Shown: piece after piece, positions 1 through 10,428 of the stretch
Position numbering within the stretch: position 1 is the stretch's first letter
Layout of the letters: every line of letters begins with the position of its first letter
From: Candidatus Omnitrophota bacterium
GTDB lineage: Bacteria > Omnitrophota > Gorgyraeia > Aquiviventales > Aquiviventaceae
Length of the DNA stretch: 52,094 nucleotides
NCBI GenBank assembly: GCA_023247255.1
Contig: JAHFGV010000018.1
Coordinates: 1-52,094 of the forward strand
Direction of reading: 5' to 3'
Made by a program: the position numbers and the translations under genes
The notes under the pieces: generated by a model
The model's database searches: none
Told to the model about the DNA's origin: nothing
What the model saw: only the letters and a program-made list of their open reading frames with translations

Positions 1-141
1 CAGACACAGCCGTGCAATCTGGCGCGTGGACAATCGCAACTGCCTGGCGGCTTCGCGCCATCTGAGCTTGCGCTCCAGCACCTGACGGATGAACCGTAAC
101 CGGTCGATCTCCCGTGTCGTTATGGTCAACAACTCCTTCAT
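1..141 (-). CDS. Transposase N-terminus (ISNCY/IS1202-like helix-turn-helix), truncated by window edge
   Basis: Reverse-complement translation from ATG at 141: MKELLTITTREIDRLRFIRQVLERKLRWREAARQLRLSTRQIARLCL, open to the window edge; typical N-terminal HTH of this transposase group. Confidence 0.6.
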   Translation of the reverse strand, partial: MKELLTITTREIDRLRFIRQVLERKLRWREAARQLRLSTRQIARLCL

Positions 142-177
142 GTGTCCCTCCTCTGGAGGGACGTTCTACCAGTTGGA

Positions 178-213
178 CCATGACATTTCTATTGAACGCG
201 ATCATGACATTTT
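178..213. repeat. Duplicated IS-end motif (ccatgacatttct / tcatgacattttaa)
   Basis: Two direct copies of CATGACATTT separated by about 12 bp just upstream of the transposase start, consistent with a transposase-binding terminal sequence. Confidence 0.45.
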
Positions 214-299
214 AAAAAACGCGCGACAGGATTGTCGCAAGCCTTGTGTCGTCTGCGGGTAGGGTTGCTTTTCGACAGGCGGTATGATAAAGTTCTTGC

Positions 300-1175
300 A
301 TGATTCATCCCATCGTCAGGCAAAACAGGCTCAAGGTTTATGTGAGCATGGCCTTGCTTACCTTCCTTTTGGGTCTTGTGGGCACCTTAATCTCTTACGT
401 GTTCCACTGGGGACTCACAGGAACCAGCGTGTTTCTCATCATTTCCGGGATCATCAATTTCATCGCCTTTTATTTTTCAGATCGCCTGATCCTGCGTGTC
501 AGTGGCGCTCAGAGAGTGACTGCTCAGCAGATACCGCAGCTGTTTTCAATAACCCAAGAGCTTTGCCTATCCCATCAGATACCGATGCCTGCCTTGTATC
601 TGGTGAATGAAGACGCGATGAATGCGTTTGCGACAGGGCGAGATCCTGAACATGCGGCGGTCGCTGTCACCAAGGGGCTGTTGGAAAAACTGAAACCCGA
701 AGAGGTGAAAGCGGTCATCGCCCATGAAATTTCTCACATTAAGCATTACGACATGCGACTCATGACGGTCATCTCCATCTTGGCCGGTTGCATCAGCATT
801 CTTGCGGACATCTATTGGCGTGGAAACTTAGCCTCTAAGATTGAGGAAAAAGACCGATCGGGTGTCGTCGCCTGGGTGGGGATTTTGCTTTCTCTGTTCG
901 CTCCTCTAAGCGCGATGCTCATCCAATTGGCGATTTCAAGGAACCGGGAAGGCCTCGCCGATGCCTCCGGCGCTGGGATGACGAATCCTTCTGATCTCAT
1001 TTCTTCCCTCAAGAAAATCAGCATAGATCGCAGACCCCTGGCTGGAGTCAATCGTGCTACAGCCCATCTGTATTTCTCAGATCCTTACAAGATCGCTGGC
1101 TTTCTGGAGAAGCTGTTTTCCACGCATCCACCGCTTGAAGAAAGAATCCGCCAGTTAGAAGCGCTAGGACCATAG
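300..1175 (+). CDS. htpX: HtpX-like M48 family membrane metalloprotease
   Basis: 291 aa; N-terminal TM segments, HEISH zinc motif, SRNREGLAD and FSTHPPLEERI motifs typical of HtpX. Confidence 0.9.
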   Translation: MIHPIVRQNRLKVYVSMALLTFLLGLVGTLISYVFHWGLTGTSVFLIISGIINFIAFYFSDRLILRVSGAQRVTAQQIPQLFSITQELCLSHQIPMPALYLVNEDAMNAFATGRDPEHAAVAVTKGLLEKLKPEEVKAVIAHEISHIKHYDMRLMTVISILAGCISILADIYWRGNLASKIEEKDRSGVVAWVGILLSLFAPLSAMLIQLAISRNREGLADASGAGMTNPSDLISSLKKISIDRRPLAGVNRATAHLYFSDPYKIAGFLEKLFSTHPPLEERIRQLEALGP

Positions 1176-1208
1176 AGACAACGCAACTTCTGTCTCCTGC
1201 CAATCGAG

Positions 1209-1820
1209 ATGGCTAATCCACAGTATCCGGAGCCTATTCAAATAGGCGCCAAAGCAACACAGAGTGTTCCTTGCCAGCAGTGTCAGCAGGAAATCCCGGC
1301 AGGTGAGTACTATTCCTATAGAGGGCAACAAGGCCAAGACATCTTCTTGTGCGCCCAATGCCGGGGAAAAGTGGAAAGTGCGCTGGAGCAAGAGACTCGA
1401 AATCCCCATTTGCTGGGTGCCATCCTACTCGGGTCGTTGGGCGGTCTGGCGGCTGGGATAATCTGGTATTTCATCGTAGTCATTACGCATTATGAGATCG
1501 GATATCTTGGAATCGGAGCGGGGTATTTGATGGGGTGGGCTGTTTGCTTGGGTTCGGGCCACAAGCGTGGATTTTCGCTTCAGATTCTAAGCGCAGCCCT
1601 CACGCTTACCACGCTTCTTGCAGCGAAATACTTTACCTTTCTTCATTTCTTGAGGCAATACCTGCTCGAACAAAAGGTTGAAGGCTATGCGGGACAATTC
1701 TTCTTCATCTCTCCTTTCGATCCCAATTTTCTTCGAAACCTCGTCTCCCCGATCGGGCTACTGATCTGGGCTATTTCTCTCTACGTGGCTTTCTCGATCC
1801 CCAAGCCAAGAAGTTTGTAA
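1209..1820 (+). CDS. Zinc-ribbon membrane protein of unknown function
   Basis: 203 aa; CQQCQQEIPAGEYYSYRG...LFLCAQC-type zinc ribbon followed by several hydrophobic segments. Confidence 0.65.
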   Translation: MANPQYPEPIQIGAKATQSVPCQQCQQEIPAGEYYSYRGQQGQDIFLCAQCRGKVESALEQETRNPHLLGAILLGSLGGLAAGIIWYFIVVITHYEIGYLGIGAGYLMGWAVCLGSGHKRGFSLQILSAALTLTTLLAAKYFTFLHFLRQYLLEQKVEGYAGQFFFISPFDPNFLRNLVSPIGLLIWAISLYVAFSIPKPRSL

Positions 1821-1856
1821 CGCTTTTCCCTCCGACCCGCGAATTCCTTAAATGAG

Positions 1857-2861
1857 CTAACGGACGCTCAGGGTGTCGATCTGTGGGTCTGGGGCAACGG
1901 AGAAGAATTCGGTGAGGCTTTCAAGCGTACCCGTCCAGGCAGGACCGCGTTGGGGAAGCTGCTCCGAAAGCGCATTGGGGCGCAATCCAATAGCCGCTCC
2001 GGTATCGGAATGGACATACCGGACCTTGAGAGAATATCGGCCAGCAGACAACCGTGGATTCGCTAAGGCAGTGGTCAGCTCCCACGACTTCTCAACAGCC
2101 CCTTGTCCATCCAGATAGACAAAGTCTCCCTGAGTCAATGCCGGCGCTGGGGGCAGATCGCGCAGGCGGTGGTAGCTCACATCATGGGCTGCGTGCGTCC
2201 GTAACTCGACGGCAACGTCCGCTTCCCATAACAAACGGCCATTGACCCAAAGATGCGTATCCAAGGTTCCTGAATAGGGGTGGACGTTTTCAAGACGTAC
2301 CGAGATCCAAATGGGCTCACCCACTTTGTAGCGCGATCTGTCCAGCCTCATCGTCAACCTCAAACCTCTGATAGCCTCGGCCCAATGCTTGGCCTTACGT
2401 TCCTCATCGATGATATAACGATCCTGCGCTTCATCCCACGTCACAAAATCCCCGTTCTCATCAAACCACTTCAACCACCCCTCAGGCTCTGAGAGATTCA
2501 GGCCTGTTTGTTCCTGAAGCTTCTGCACGCCGATCTCCTGCTCATGCAGCAGCGTGGAGCGCAGGAACTCCTGCCAATAAAGCAGCGCATCCCGATAGCC
2601 CCGCATCTTTTCAACCCCATTACGCATTTCCTCACCGGACAACCAATAGGGCATGGGTCCATGGTGGCCAAAGATGGTTACAGAAACGACATCGTTCCTG
2701 GCCTCAAACGATCGGACGTTACCGAGCTTCTCATGGTACCAATACGACCGACCGTCAATGTGTGTACCTTTTCCCTGCACAGCCTCAGTCTCGGCTAGCG
2801 CGGATCCCACCCCCATGCTACTCATCATCAGACTCAACAATAACCAGACGTAACGGATCAT
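1857..2861 (-). CDS. Secreted hypothetical protein coupled to the A2M gene
   Basis: 334 aa with N-terminal signal peptide (MIRYVWLLLSLMMSSMGVGSALAE); start overlaps the stop of the upstream A2M gene (2858-2861). Confidence 0.65.
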   Translation of the reverse strand: MIRYVWLLLSLMMSSMGVGSALAETEAVQGKGTHIDGRSYWYHEKLGNVRSFEARNDVVSVTIFGHHGPMPYWLSGEEMRNGVEKMRGYRDALLYWQEFLRSTLLHEQEIGVQKLQEQTGLNLSEPEGWLKWFDENGDFVTWDEAQDRYIIDEERKAKHWAEAIRGLRLTMRLDRSRYKVGEPIWISVRLENVHPYSGTLDTHLWVNGRLLWEADVAVELRTHAAHDVSYHRLRDLPPAPALTQGDFVYLDGQGAVEKSWELTTALANPRLSAGRYSLKVRYVHSDTGAAIGLRPNALSEQLPQRGPAWTGTLESLTEFFSVAPDPQIDTLSVR

Positions 2862-5800
2862 TCCCGATCCTCCACCGTAACGTTGATCTCCTCGCCATTG
2901 CAGCGGATCTCAGGAACGTACATGGCATGGCCCATGACCGGCAGGGCGTGAAACGTCCCGGGAACCTCGGCGCGCAGATCGTAGCGGATTTCCCAAACGC
3001 CTTCGGGCAATGTGTCGATGAAGAGGGCGACCTTGCGATCGCGCAATTCCTGATAGACCCAGCGGCTGCGGTCGGTATAGTCGCTCCCCGCTCCCTCCTG
3101 AGGCACTGGAAGAATCGTGAGTCGTTCTTGGTTGAGTCTGGCAGGCTGCTCTGAGGCAGAGCTGCGAGTTTGGCGTCCATGCGACTCAACGGGAGCTTTA
3201 GCATCAGCCCCAAAGCGTCGAGTCACTGCATCGGCTCTGAGTTCTTTCGCATAGAGCGATTCCCCGCTGCGCAGTTCCACCGCCTCGAAGCCTGCAGGCT
3301 TAAGATCCTCAAAGACGAGATACTCATAGTCGTTCTTGGCTTCGATGGTGATGACGGTTTCAACCCTCTCTCCACTGCTAATCGTATCCCCGTCGTTGAG
3401 CGGTTGCTTGTCATAGACGTAGCCTTTAAGCAGCGTCGGACGGCCAACGAGTTTGGTGTATCGGCGACGCACGAAGATCTCATTGCCCGATGGCGTGACT
3501 GGCTCTTCGAGACTGAAGAACGTTGCCTGTGCGGCAAAGTAAAGCGCGCCTTCACCGGATGTTCGACGGATCAGAATTTCATTCGCGCCATCCCGGATAT
3601 ATTGCCTGTCGATTACGAACAGACTAGGCGCACTCAAGGCTTCCGTAGCCGTTACGCGCTGAGTCACGATTGGGTGGCCATTGACTAACATTTCGTAAGT
3701 CAGATCGGGTTTAAGCTCACCGCTTTTACGCAGATAGTCGTTGAGCGCAAGAACGGTGATCGCCGTATCGCGCGTGTTGCTCCATTGCGCGCCGCGCCGA
3801 TTCTTGATGAGCCAATTTGTGACTGGCTCAATCAAAGCGTTATTTGGATCGACGGCCAGCAAAGCGCGCAAGGCAAAGGCCGTGGCCTCAACGCCTCCAT
3901 CCGACCAGCGCCAATAAATGCCATCTTCTCCCCAATGTGCGGTCCCCATCACGGCTTCGTGGGACCCTTGGACACCACGCTGAACGATGGAAATATCCGG
4001 AGAGTCAACTTTCTTGACCCCGTTTTCAAGATTGCGAATAAGAATATCAGCCTTGTCCGCGTAGCCGAAGGGGTGCGCAGAAAGAAGAAGAAGCGCACGG
4101 GTGTAGGCGTTGAGCTTCTCGCGATTGGCCCATAGGTTGTCAAAGGCCTTGGCCTGAAACTCGCCGACGTCTATCCTTCGCGTTGAAGCATGGTAAGTCG
4201 CAAGCGCATGGAGCATCCAGGCCTGCTGATCGTAGGAGTCTTCTTCCTCGACGATCTCTTGATCGAGATAGCGCACACCGCGCTCCAACACGTCGGACCT
4301 GACTACGATGCCAGCCTCACGCGCCAGCGTCAGTCCCCACACGACGTAAGCACTCATGAAGTGGTCGCTCTCGCCTTCCTTCCACCAGCCCCAGCCGCTG
4401 TCGGAATGTTGGAAATCGTAGAGGCGATTGAGCCCTTCCTTGACCATCTTGTTGAGTTTGTGGAGATCCTGTGTGCCATCAGGATGAGTCTTGTCAATAA
4501 ATTCTGGCTCAATACCTCCAAAAAGCTTTTGTTCAATCGCCTGAGGTTTCAATCCCAGATCTTTAAGCGTCTTAGCCGTGATGACCGCTGGCAGAAACCG
4601 GCTCATCGTCTGCTCGGTGCAACCGTAGGGATAGTCGGCAAGGTAAGGCAGCGCATCCAGCATAGTGACGGCAAGGCTCGGCGTGATCTGGACAGTCAGC
4701 GTCGTCGAGTCGCGCTTGCGCTCTTTTGGAATATCCAACCTCACCGTGACTTCATCGCCGCGCATCTTGCCGGACTCGGAGACAAATTTCTCGATGCCAT
4801 GCTCGTAGACAACGTAGGTCTTCTCCATCGCGTCGGTGTATTGTCCACCGATCGCCGTGACCTTAAGTTTGGTAGTCCCTGGTGCTTGAACACCAACCAT
4901 CCAATCCACCCTTGATTCACTATTGGCTGCCACTGAGGTGCGTAGGTCTGAAAGGGCGAAATACTCATCACTGAGCCTCTTGCCATCACGCACCATACCA
5001 ACGATGTGAATCCGTTCACCATCGACTTCTAATGATGGGGTGATCACCAATGTCTGATCGGTATTGTTGTTGATCACTGCTGATACGGTGACGATGTCCC
5101 CGACGACGAAAAACCGCGGAGCCTGCAATCGAACGATGAGCGGCTGTTTCGTGCGCGTGCTCGCTGTCGCGATGCCGAACTGGTTGTGATGCGATGCAAC
5201 GCGGGCTGTAGCTTTCCAAGTCGTCAAGGAGTCCGGGTAAGTTACTTTCACCATCGCCTTGCCCTCGTAATCGGTCACGATATCCGACTGCCAGAAGGCT
5301 GTGGAGCGAAAATCGCTGCGGACTTGAACGACACCTCCCTGTCCTTCAATGGGGTGAGGAGCAAGACTATCTGCTGGTACTCTGGGACTCTCACGTTTCT
5401 CTCTTTCCAACCTCTTGTCCTCTTTAGCCCCTCCCGCTACCTTCTTCTGAGCGTTTGCTAGTTTGAAGGAGCGCGTGGTTGATTCGCCATTGCTATCCTC
5501 AGAAGAACCCGTCTCGCTCAATGTGCGGAAGGTCTCCTCTCTACCCCCACCCAGCCCACCACCGGTTCTCCCCTCGCCCAAGAGGATTTCCCTCTCGTCA
5601 ACCAGCTCTTTATCATTCTCCACCAGTTTGGCGTAGCCCTTCTGCTGAAAGCTGCTCTGAATCTGGACACGCTGCTGGCGTTTGGTTCCGTAGTAAAACT
5701 GCCGAGGATCGCCGGCATAGTCTTGCTGGATGTACGAGACTGATTCATCGACAAGCGCCAGCGCTACTTCTGCGGAAACCGGTTTGCCTTCGTGGTCGCG

Positions 5801-8800
5801 CGTCGTCAGCGTCAAGCTGCCTGAGTCGCGTGGTTGATACTCTTCGCGATCCGAGCTGACTTCGACCTGGAGAAATTGTTGCACCGGCGGCACGATGACT
5901 TCTTTAGTATCCAGGAAGAGCTGCTGATCGCTGACCATCGCTGCGCTGAGAAAACTGTTGGGAACGTGCTGCTCTTCAATGGCAAGCTCCAAGAGCTTCA
6001 CCGTGCCATCGAGATGGATGAGTCGGTAGCTGTGGAGGTCTTCGCCCTCCACGCTGAAGAGGACGTAGCGGTCGTTGGTCGGAACGCTCAACATCACAAA
6101 CGCCTTCTGCCCGACACGGAAGGTGTCTTTATCCAAGATAATCTCAAGACCGCCGTGCCTTAGCCCAAGCTCTGTCGTCGCGTTGGTTGCAACCCAAACC
6201 GTCGTCTCGACTGTGATCGGCGGACGGCCAGGATCCTGACTCGTCCAGACAACTCGGTAGTAGCCCTCACGCTCCGGGCTAAAGTTAAACTCGGCCTTTC
6301 CTTCAGCATCTGTTTTGACTGACTTTGTAAGAATCTCCTCATGTTCATAGCCTTGGAATTTGAGCGCCCAGGATCGCTTTTCGGAAGATGCGGGCGGGGG
6401 TGGGAAGACCGGGTGTTTGGCGCGGAGGAACGTGAGTTCTTCTCCCCTCACTTCCCTGCCTTCAGGGTTCACCCACACCTCGTACCAGAAATCTCGGGTA
6501 ACCTTCATCATACCTTCAACTCGCACGGGTTGATCATTTGCATCGATCGTCTTGATCTCAACCGTAACCTTATCCTGCGGACGATAGAGGTTGTGTTGCG
6601 CTCGGGGATAGACGTAATATCGCTGACGGGTAACACGGACTGTGCCGTTTCCGATAATTTCTCGTCGAGAAGAATCCGTCACGCGAGATTCGATGCGATA
6701 TTCGAAATCCTGCCCGGCATTGCGGGGCGTTTGAAAAGTCAGGCGCACCTTGCCCGCAGCATCTGTCTTAAGTATCTCGCGCTTAACGATCTGGCCATCA
6801 CCACCCCAGTAGCGGTAATGTTGACTAGACGCATCTTCATAGAACCAGGGAAACTCGAGCGGCGGCTGCCAAGAATGATGGAAAGGATTTTGATAAACCA
6901 AAACTTCAGCGGTCGCGTTGGCGACTGGTCCGCCGAAATAGTACTCGGCTTCTATCTCGACTTCAACCTTATCACCCACACGAAAGGCCTTGGGTTTTCC
7001 TCCTTCTTCAGGGGTGTGAACAGCAACCTTGAACTCGGGCAGCTTGTACTCTTCCAGTCGGAACAGCGTCGCCTCACCGATAGCGTTTCGACTATGGCCT
7101 TCTTGAAAATAGAAGTGAACGCGATATTCACCTAGCGGCATGGACTCGCCGAGACCGAGTGATCCCCAAACGCTGCCAAAGGGGTTTAACATCGTCTTTC
7201 CTTCATCCACTTTCGTACCGTGTGGATCATGAACTTCATACTCGATGATCTCGTGGGAAGGTGTCGAGTAGACGGAGCCATTGTAGCGCCTCGCGATGAA
7301 TTTCCACTGCACATCTTCCCCGGGTCGGTAGGCGCTACGGTCAGTGAAAGCGTAGATGCGCCAAGACTCCGTATCGCTGCTGTCTCGGTAGCTAGAGCCT
7401 GTACTGAAGGCCTGTCGATCCTGACTACGCGCGCTAACGAAAATCTCCCGGCTGTTTCCATCCTCTGTCTCTGTGAGATCAAAGAGCGCAAGCCCCTCTG
7501 CATCGGCCTCTTTGACTTGCTCCCGCCAAACCCATTCATAGCTCTTGCCCACTTGGCCGGAGCGGGTGTAGTAGCGCTCCCATAGGCTTACATAGGCTTG
7601 AGGAATAGGAGAACCGTTGAGGGCGTTGCAGACATAGACGAGTGCCTGCTTGCCAGAGGTCTTGAGCACCAGAGTCGCGTCTGTCACGAGGATTAAGTCG
7701 CGTGCTTTCGCCCCTTGCGCTTGCGCTTCCAGAACGTAGGCTCCCATCGGTAAGGGCTTATCCATGCGCAGGGTTTCCTGTCCGGGCCGATAATCACTTT
7801 TATTCTCAACATCCTTCGACCAGGCTTTTAGTTTGTCTCGCCATGGAAGATCGATCTGTGCAAGCCAACTCCCACTGCCGACATCCTTGCCCTGGAATTC
7901 CACAGTGCGTGTCAAATCGACCTTGTAGAGGGAAAAGTCCACGCGTTTGACGTTGCGCCAGCTGAGGTGATACTGGATCTGTGAGTCGGGAAGGAAGATG
8001 TTGGAGACGCTCACGCCCACGATCGGCTTGGTAATCTCCTCAATCCTTTGTTTCGCATCATCGAAATAGCGAGTCTGGCCTTCTCGGTGTTCTGTGATGA
8101 ATCTCTGGAAAAGCTCCAGGGCTTTGACGTAGTCCGGCTCCTGACGCCACTGACCATCTTCAAGTGGGACGGCACGGCCAGAGCTCGTCATCCACTCGGC
8201 ATAGTAGTAGAGGGCGTCGTCATACCAGTCGGTGGTGTTTCCTGCTGAAAGGGCAGCCTCGAATTCTTCAGGCACACGCACGCGCTGATCCCAATCGCCG
8301 CCCTGATACCGAATCGTCATAGCGATAAGGTAGTGCGCATGAGCCTTGTCGTTGTCGGTCTTGGCGATCTTGAGGAGGTTTTCGAGAATTTCTAGAGGAA
8401 TAATGTTGCCGTAGTAGCCGTAATAGTAATAGGGCTCGGCCCAGTGAGGCTTGGCGATGGTCCAGACAATATGCAGATAGCGTTGGCGCGCTAGCTCGAT
8501 ATCCGCTGCCCCAGCCCACCAGTCCAGCGCCTGCTGATAGTAGGGCGAAGCTGTGGACCAGTTCTTGGAATCTCGACGCGCCCACCAGAAATCGCCCAGC
8601 GATTCCTGAACCTCGGCCCAGACTCGGTCATGATCCTCAACACGCTGAATGTCGCGCACCAACGCTTCCAATCGTTGGCGCGCCTGGTCATAGCGGGTGG
8701 AATCGGCTGTTTCCGTCGCCGCCTGCGAGCGCCATAGAGTATCCGCCAACCGGAAATCCACCCACCGTGCTTCGTCCAGTGGAAGCTCCAGGGCATCCGC

Positions 8801-8986
8801 CTGAACATAGCGCTCATGGGCTAAACGGAAAGAGCCTTCGGCGTAATACTGCTCGGCTTCCTCCTTCAGCGTTTCGTAGGATGGGTTGGATGGTTGGGAA
8901 TGCACTCGGTGGACGGGAATGACCAGGCAGAGGAGGGTATAAACTCCACTTAATAAATAAGTTCGAATTCGTGTGGATCTTCCCAT
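2858..8986 (-). CDS. Alpha-2-macroglobulin family protein with thioester motif
   Basis: 2042 aa, signal peptide, MG domains (AYRPGEDVQWKFIAR), thioester YPYGCTEQTMSRFLPAV, TIDTAITVLALNDYL-like C-terminal helical domain. Confidence 0.92.
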   Translation of the reverse strand: MGRSTRIRTYLLSGVYTLLCLVIPVHRVHSQPSNPSYETLKEEAEQYYAEGSFRLAHERYVQADALELPLDEARWVDFRLADTLWRSQAATETADSTRYDQARQRLEALVRDIQRVEDHDRVWAEVQESLGDFWWARRDSKNWSTASPYYQQALDWWAGAADIELARQRYLHIVWTIAKPHWAEPYYYYGYYGNIIPLEILENLLKIAKTDNDKAHAHYLIAMTIRYQGGDWDQRVRVPEEFEAALSAGNTTDWYDDALYYYAEWMTSSGRAVPLEDGQWRQEPDYVKALELFQRFITEHREGQTRYFDDAKQRIEEITKPIVGVSVSNIFLPDSQIQYHLSWRNVKRVDFSLYKVDLTRTVEFQGKDVGSGSWLAQIDLPWRDKLKAWSKDVENKSDYRPGQETLRMDKPLPMGAYVLEAQAQGAKARDLILVTDATLVLKTSGKQALVYVCNALNGSPIPQAYVSLWERYYTRSGQVGKSYEWVWREQVKEADAEGLALFDLTETEDGNSREIFVSARSQDRQAFSTGSSYRDSSDTESWRIYAFTDRSAYRPGEDVQWKFIARRYNGSVYSTPSHEIIEYEVHDPHGTKVDEGKTMLNPFGSVWGSLGLGESMPLGEYRVHFYFQEGHSRNAIGEATLFRLEEYKLPEFKVAVHTPEEGGKPKAFRVGDKVEVEIEAEYYFGGPVANATAEVLVYQNPFHHSWQPPLEFPWFYEDASSQHYRYWGGDGQIVKREILKTDAAGKVRLTFQTPRNAGQDFEYRIESRVTDSSRREIIGNGTVRVTRQRYYVYPRAQHNLYRPQDKVTVEIKTIDANDQPVRVEGMMKVTRDFWYEVWVNPEGREVRGEELTFLRAKHPVFPPPPASSEKRSWALKFQGYEHEEILTKSVKTDAEGKAEFNFSPEREGYYRVVWTSQDPGRPPITVETTVWVATNATTELGLRHGGLEIILDKDTFRVGQKAFVMLSVPTNDRYVLFSVEGEDLHSYRLIHLDGTVKLLELAIEEQHVPNSFLSAAMVSDQQLFLDTKEVIVPPVQQFLQVEVSSDREEYQPRDSGSLTLTTRDHEGKPVSAEVALALVDESVSYIQQDYAGDPRQFYYGTKRQQRVQIQSSFQQKGYAKLVENDKELVDEREILLGEGRTGGGLGGGREETFRTLSETGSSEDSNGESTTRSFKLANAQKKVAGGAKEDKRLEREKRESPRVPADSLAPHPIEGQGGVVQVRSDFRSTAFWQSDIVTDYEGKAMVKVTYPDSLTTWKATARVASHHNQFGIATASTRTKQPLIVRLQAPRFFVVGDIVTVSAVINNNTDQTLVITPSLEVDGERIHIVGMVRDGKRLSDEYFALSDLRTSVAANSESRVDWMVGVQAPGTTKLKVTAIGGQYTDAMEKTYVVYEHGIEKFVSESGKMRGDEVTVRLDIPKERKRDSTTLTVQITPSLAVTMLDALPYLADYPYGCTEQTMSRFLPAVITAKTLKDLGLKPQAIEQKLFGGIEPEFIDKTHPDGTQDLHKLNKMVKEGLNRLYDFQHSDSGWGWWKEGESDHFMSAYVVWGLTLAREAGIVVRSDVLERGVRYLDQEIVEEEDSYDQQAWMLHALATYHASTRRIDVGEFQAKAFDNLWANREKLNAYTRALLLLSAHPFGYADKADILIRNLENGVKKVDSPDISIVQRGVQGSHEAVMGTAHWGEDGIYWRWSDGGVEATAFALRALLAVDPNNALIEPVTNWLIKNRRGAQWSNTRDTAITVLALNDYLRKSGELKPDLTYEMLVNGHPIVTQRVTATEALSAPSLFVIDRQYIRDGANEILIRRTSGEGALYFAAQATFFSLEEPVTPSGNEIFVRRRYTKLVGRPTLLKGYVYDKQPLNDGDTISSGERVETVITIEAKNDYEYLVFEDLKPAGFEAVELRSGESLYAKELRADAVTRRFGADAKAPVESHGRQTRSSASEQPARLNQERLTILPVPQEGAGSDYTDRSRWVYQELRDRKVALFIDTLPEGVWEIRYDLRAEVPGTFHALPVMGHAMYVPEIRCNGEEINVTVEDRE

Positions 8987-9036
8987 CCCGCAGCTCCTAT
9001 TTACTCAATGAGACACCGCTCGCAGAAAAAAGTTCC

Positions 9037-10425
9037 TCAATCTTGAACCAGTTCCAGAAAGATCGTGACGACTCGGGGCTGCGGTGCGGTAGGACCGGCT
9101 GCTGGGATTGGCGCTGATCGGAGGGATGGCGGGGACAGTATCGGCGCTTGAGTGTCCTTGAGATTCCTCTGAGCCTTGTCAAGAAGCACCTCTGCATTTG
9201 CATTCCTTGATACCGCCTCAGATCGGTTTGAGAATTGCTGCAGAAAAACTGGCAGCTCTGAGTCTGAGAGCTGAATCTCTAGATGGCGTTCATCTGTAAC
9301 CTTGACGAATCCCTGTTTGGCGAGCACCCAATCCTTGACTTGAACGCTGGCCTTCTTAAGATCCTCCACTTGCCACTGGACCTGAAGCGATGGGCTAAGA
9401 CCTTTGGAGTATTCACGGTCGTTTATTGAGACGTTATCCGCATCGCTTGAGGTTGACTTTCCAGAAAGAGTGGGAATTTCGGCAGGTTGGATACGTTTTT
9501 GCTCTTGCTGATTTTTGTCATCGACGAGTCCAGCGGTAACATTGCCTAGAAGCTTTGGGGTCGTCTCTTCGAAGGCCATCTCACGCTTCAAGCCAACCGA
9601 TTGCTCATCCTTTTCTCTTCTAGAACCTGTTTGAAACCCTTCCTCGACCTTAGACTCAAAACCCATGCCCCCCACCCCAGAGCCTTGCGAAATGTCGAAA
9701 TCGTCTCTAGCCTCTAAGCGTCCTTGCGCAAGCTTCGTTTCTGCCTCTTCTTTACCCTGAGCATCTTTTCCCAAAGTACTCAACCGATCCCCGACTGCCG
9801 CTTCTTTTTCATTTTCATTGAAGGATCGAAATGAAGAAGTGGGCGCATCGGCAACGGCATTGGGCTTATTGATTTCTGCACTGCTTTCTATACTATCGAC
9901 AGACCCCGCATCCAAACTTGATCTTTGTTTCTCCTTAGCAGCGTGTAGACTCAGAGAGCCTTCTCTCTGCTCACTCTGTCCCTCCCCACTCACCCGGGGA
10001 CCTGGTTTGGAGAGCGATGTTTGGGTGCCTACATACCGAACACTCACGTCCCTTTTTACTCCTTGCTTGACGACCGACGGAATCCCAATCGCAAGCACGA
10101 GAAGCACCGACGCCGTGGCAAGGGCTAGCCCATGCAGGGGTAAGCTCTGCGGCCAAGGCTCCCGGAAACGCTTAGCCAGAATCTGCCACCCGGAACGTTT
10201 GCGCAAGCGCTCATGAATCACGGGTAAAAGGTCTGGCACCTTGGGAGGCTCGATGCGACGCAGAATTTCGAGCATCTGTTGAAAGGATTGGTATTCCTTG
10301 CGGCAGTCCGCACAAGCGGCCAGATGTTGTTCTAGTTGAGAGCGCAAGGATGTCCCGAGAAGTCCATCGATGTATTCGGAAAACTGCTCTCGGTACGTCG
10401 TACACTGTTTGGTCATTGCTTCCAC
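9037..10425 (-). CDS. Anti-sigma factor with zf-HC2 domain and periplasmic C-terminal domain
   Basis: N-terminus CTTYREQFSEYIDGLLGTSLRSQLEQHLAACADCRKEY (HxxxCxxC), one TM segment, next to an ECF sigma gene. Confidence 0.82.
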   Translation of the reverse strand: MEAMTKQCTTYREQFSEYIDGLLGTSLRSQLEQHLAACADCRKEYQSFQQMLEILRRIEPPKVPDLLPVIHERLRKRSGWQILAKRFREPWPQSLPLHGLALATASVLLVLAIGIPSVVKQGVKRDVSVRYVGTQTSLSKPGPRVSGEGQSEQREGSLSLHAAKEKQRSSLDAGSVDSIESSAEINKPNAVADAPTSSFRSFNENEKEAAVGDRLSTLGKDAQGKEEAETKLAQGRLEARDDFDISQGSGVGGMGFESKVEEGFQTGSRREKDEQSVGLKREMAFEETTPKLLGNVTAGLVDDKNQQEQKRIQPAEIPTLSGKSTSSDADNVSINDREYSKGLSPSLQVQWQVEDLKKASVQVKDWVLAKQGFVKVTDERHLEIQLSDSELPVFLQQFSNRSEAVSRNANAEVLLDKAQRNLKDTQAPILSPPSLRSAPIPAAGPTAPQPRVVTIFLELVQD

Positions 10426-10428
10426 CCT

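Noticed and set aside
1-213. Complete IS element at the left edge
   Set aside because: Only one end and about 47 codons of transposase are visible; the element cannot be delimited.
284-610. 108-aa ORF overlapping htpX
   Set aside because: Out-of-frame shadow of htpX.
2858-8986. Numerous plus-strand ORFs (e.g. 4190-4915, 6341-7135) opposite the A2M gene
   Set aside because: Antisense shadows of a well-supported 2042-aa coding frame; no recognisable domains.
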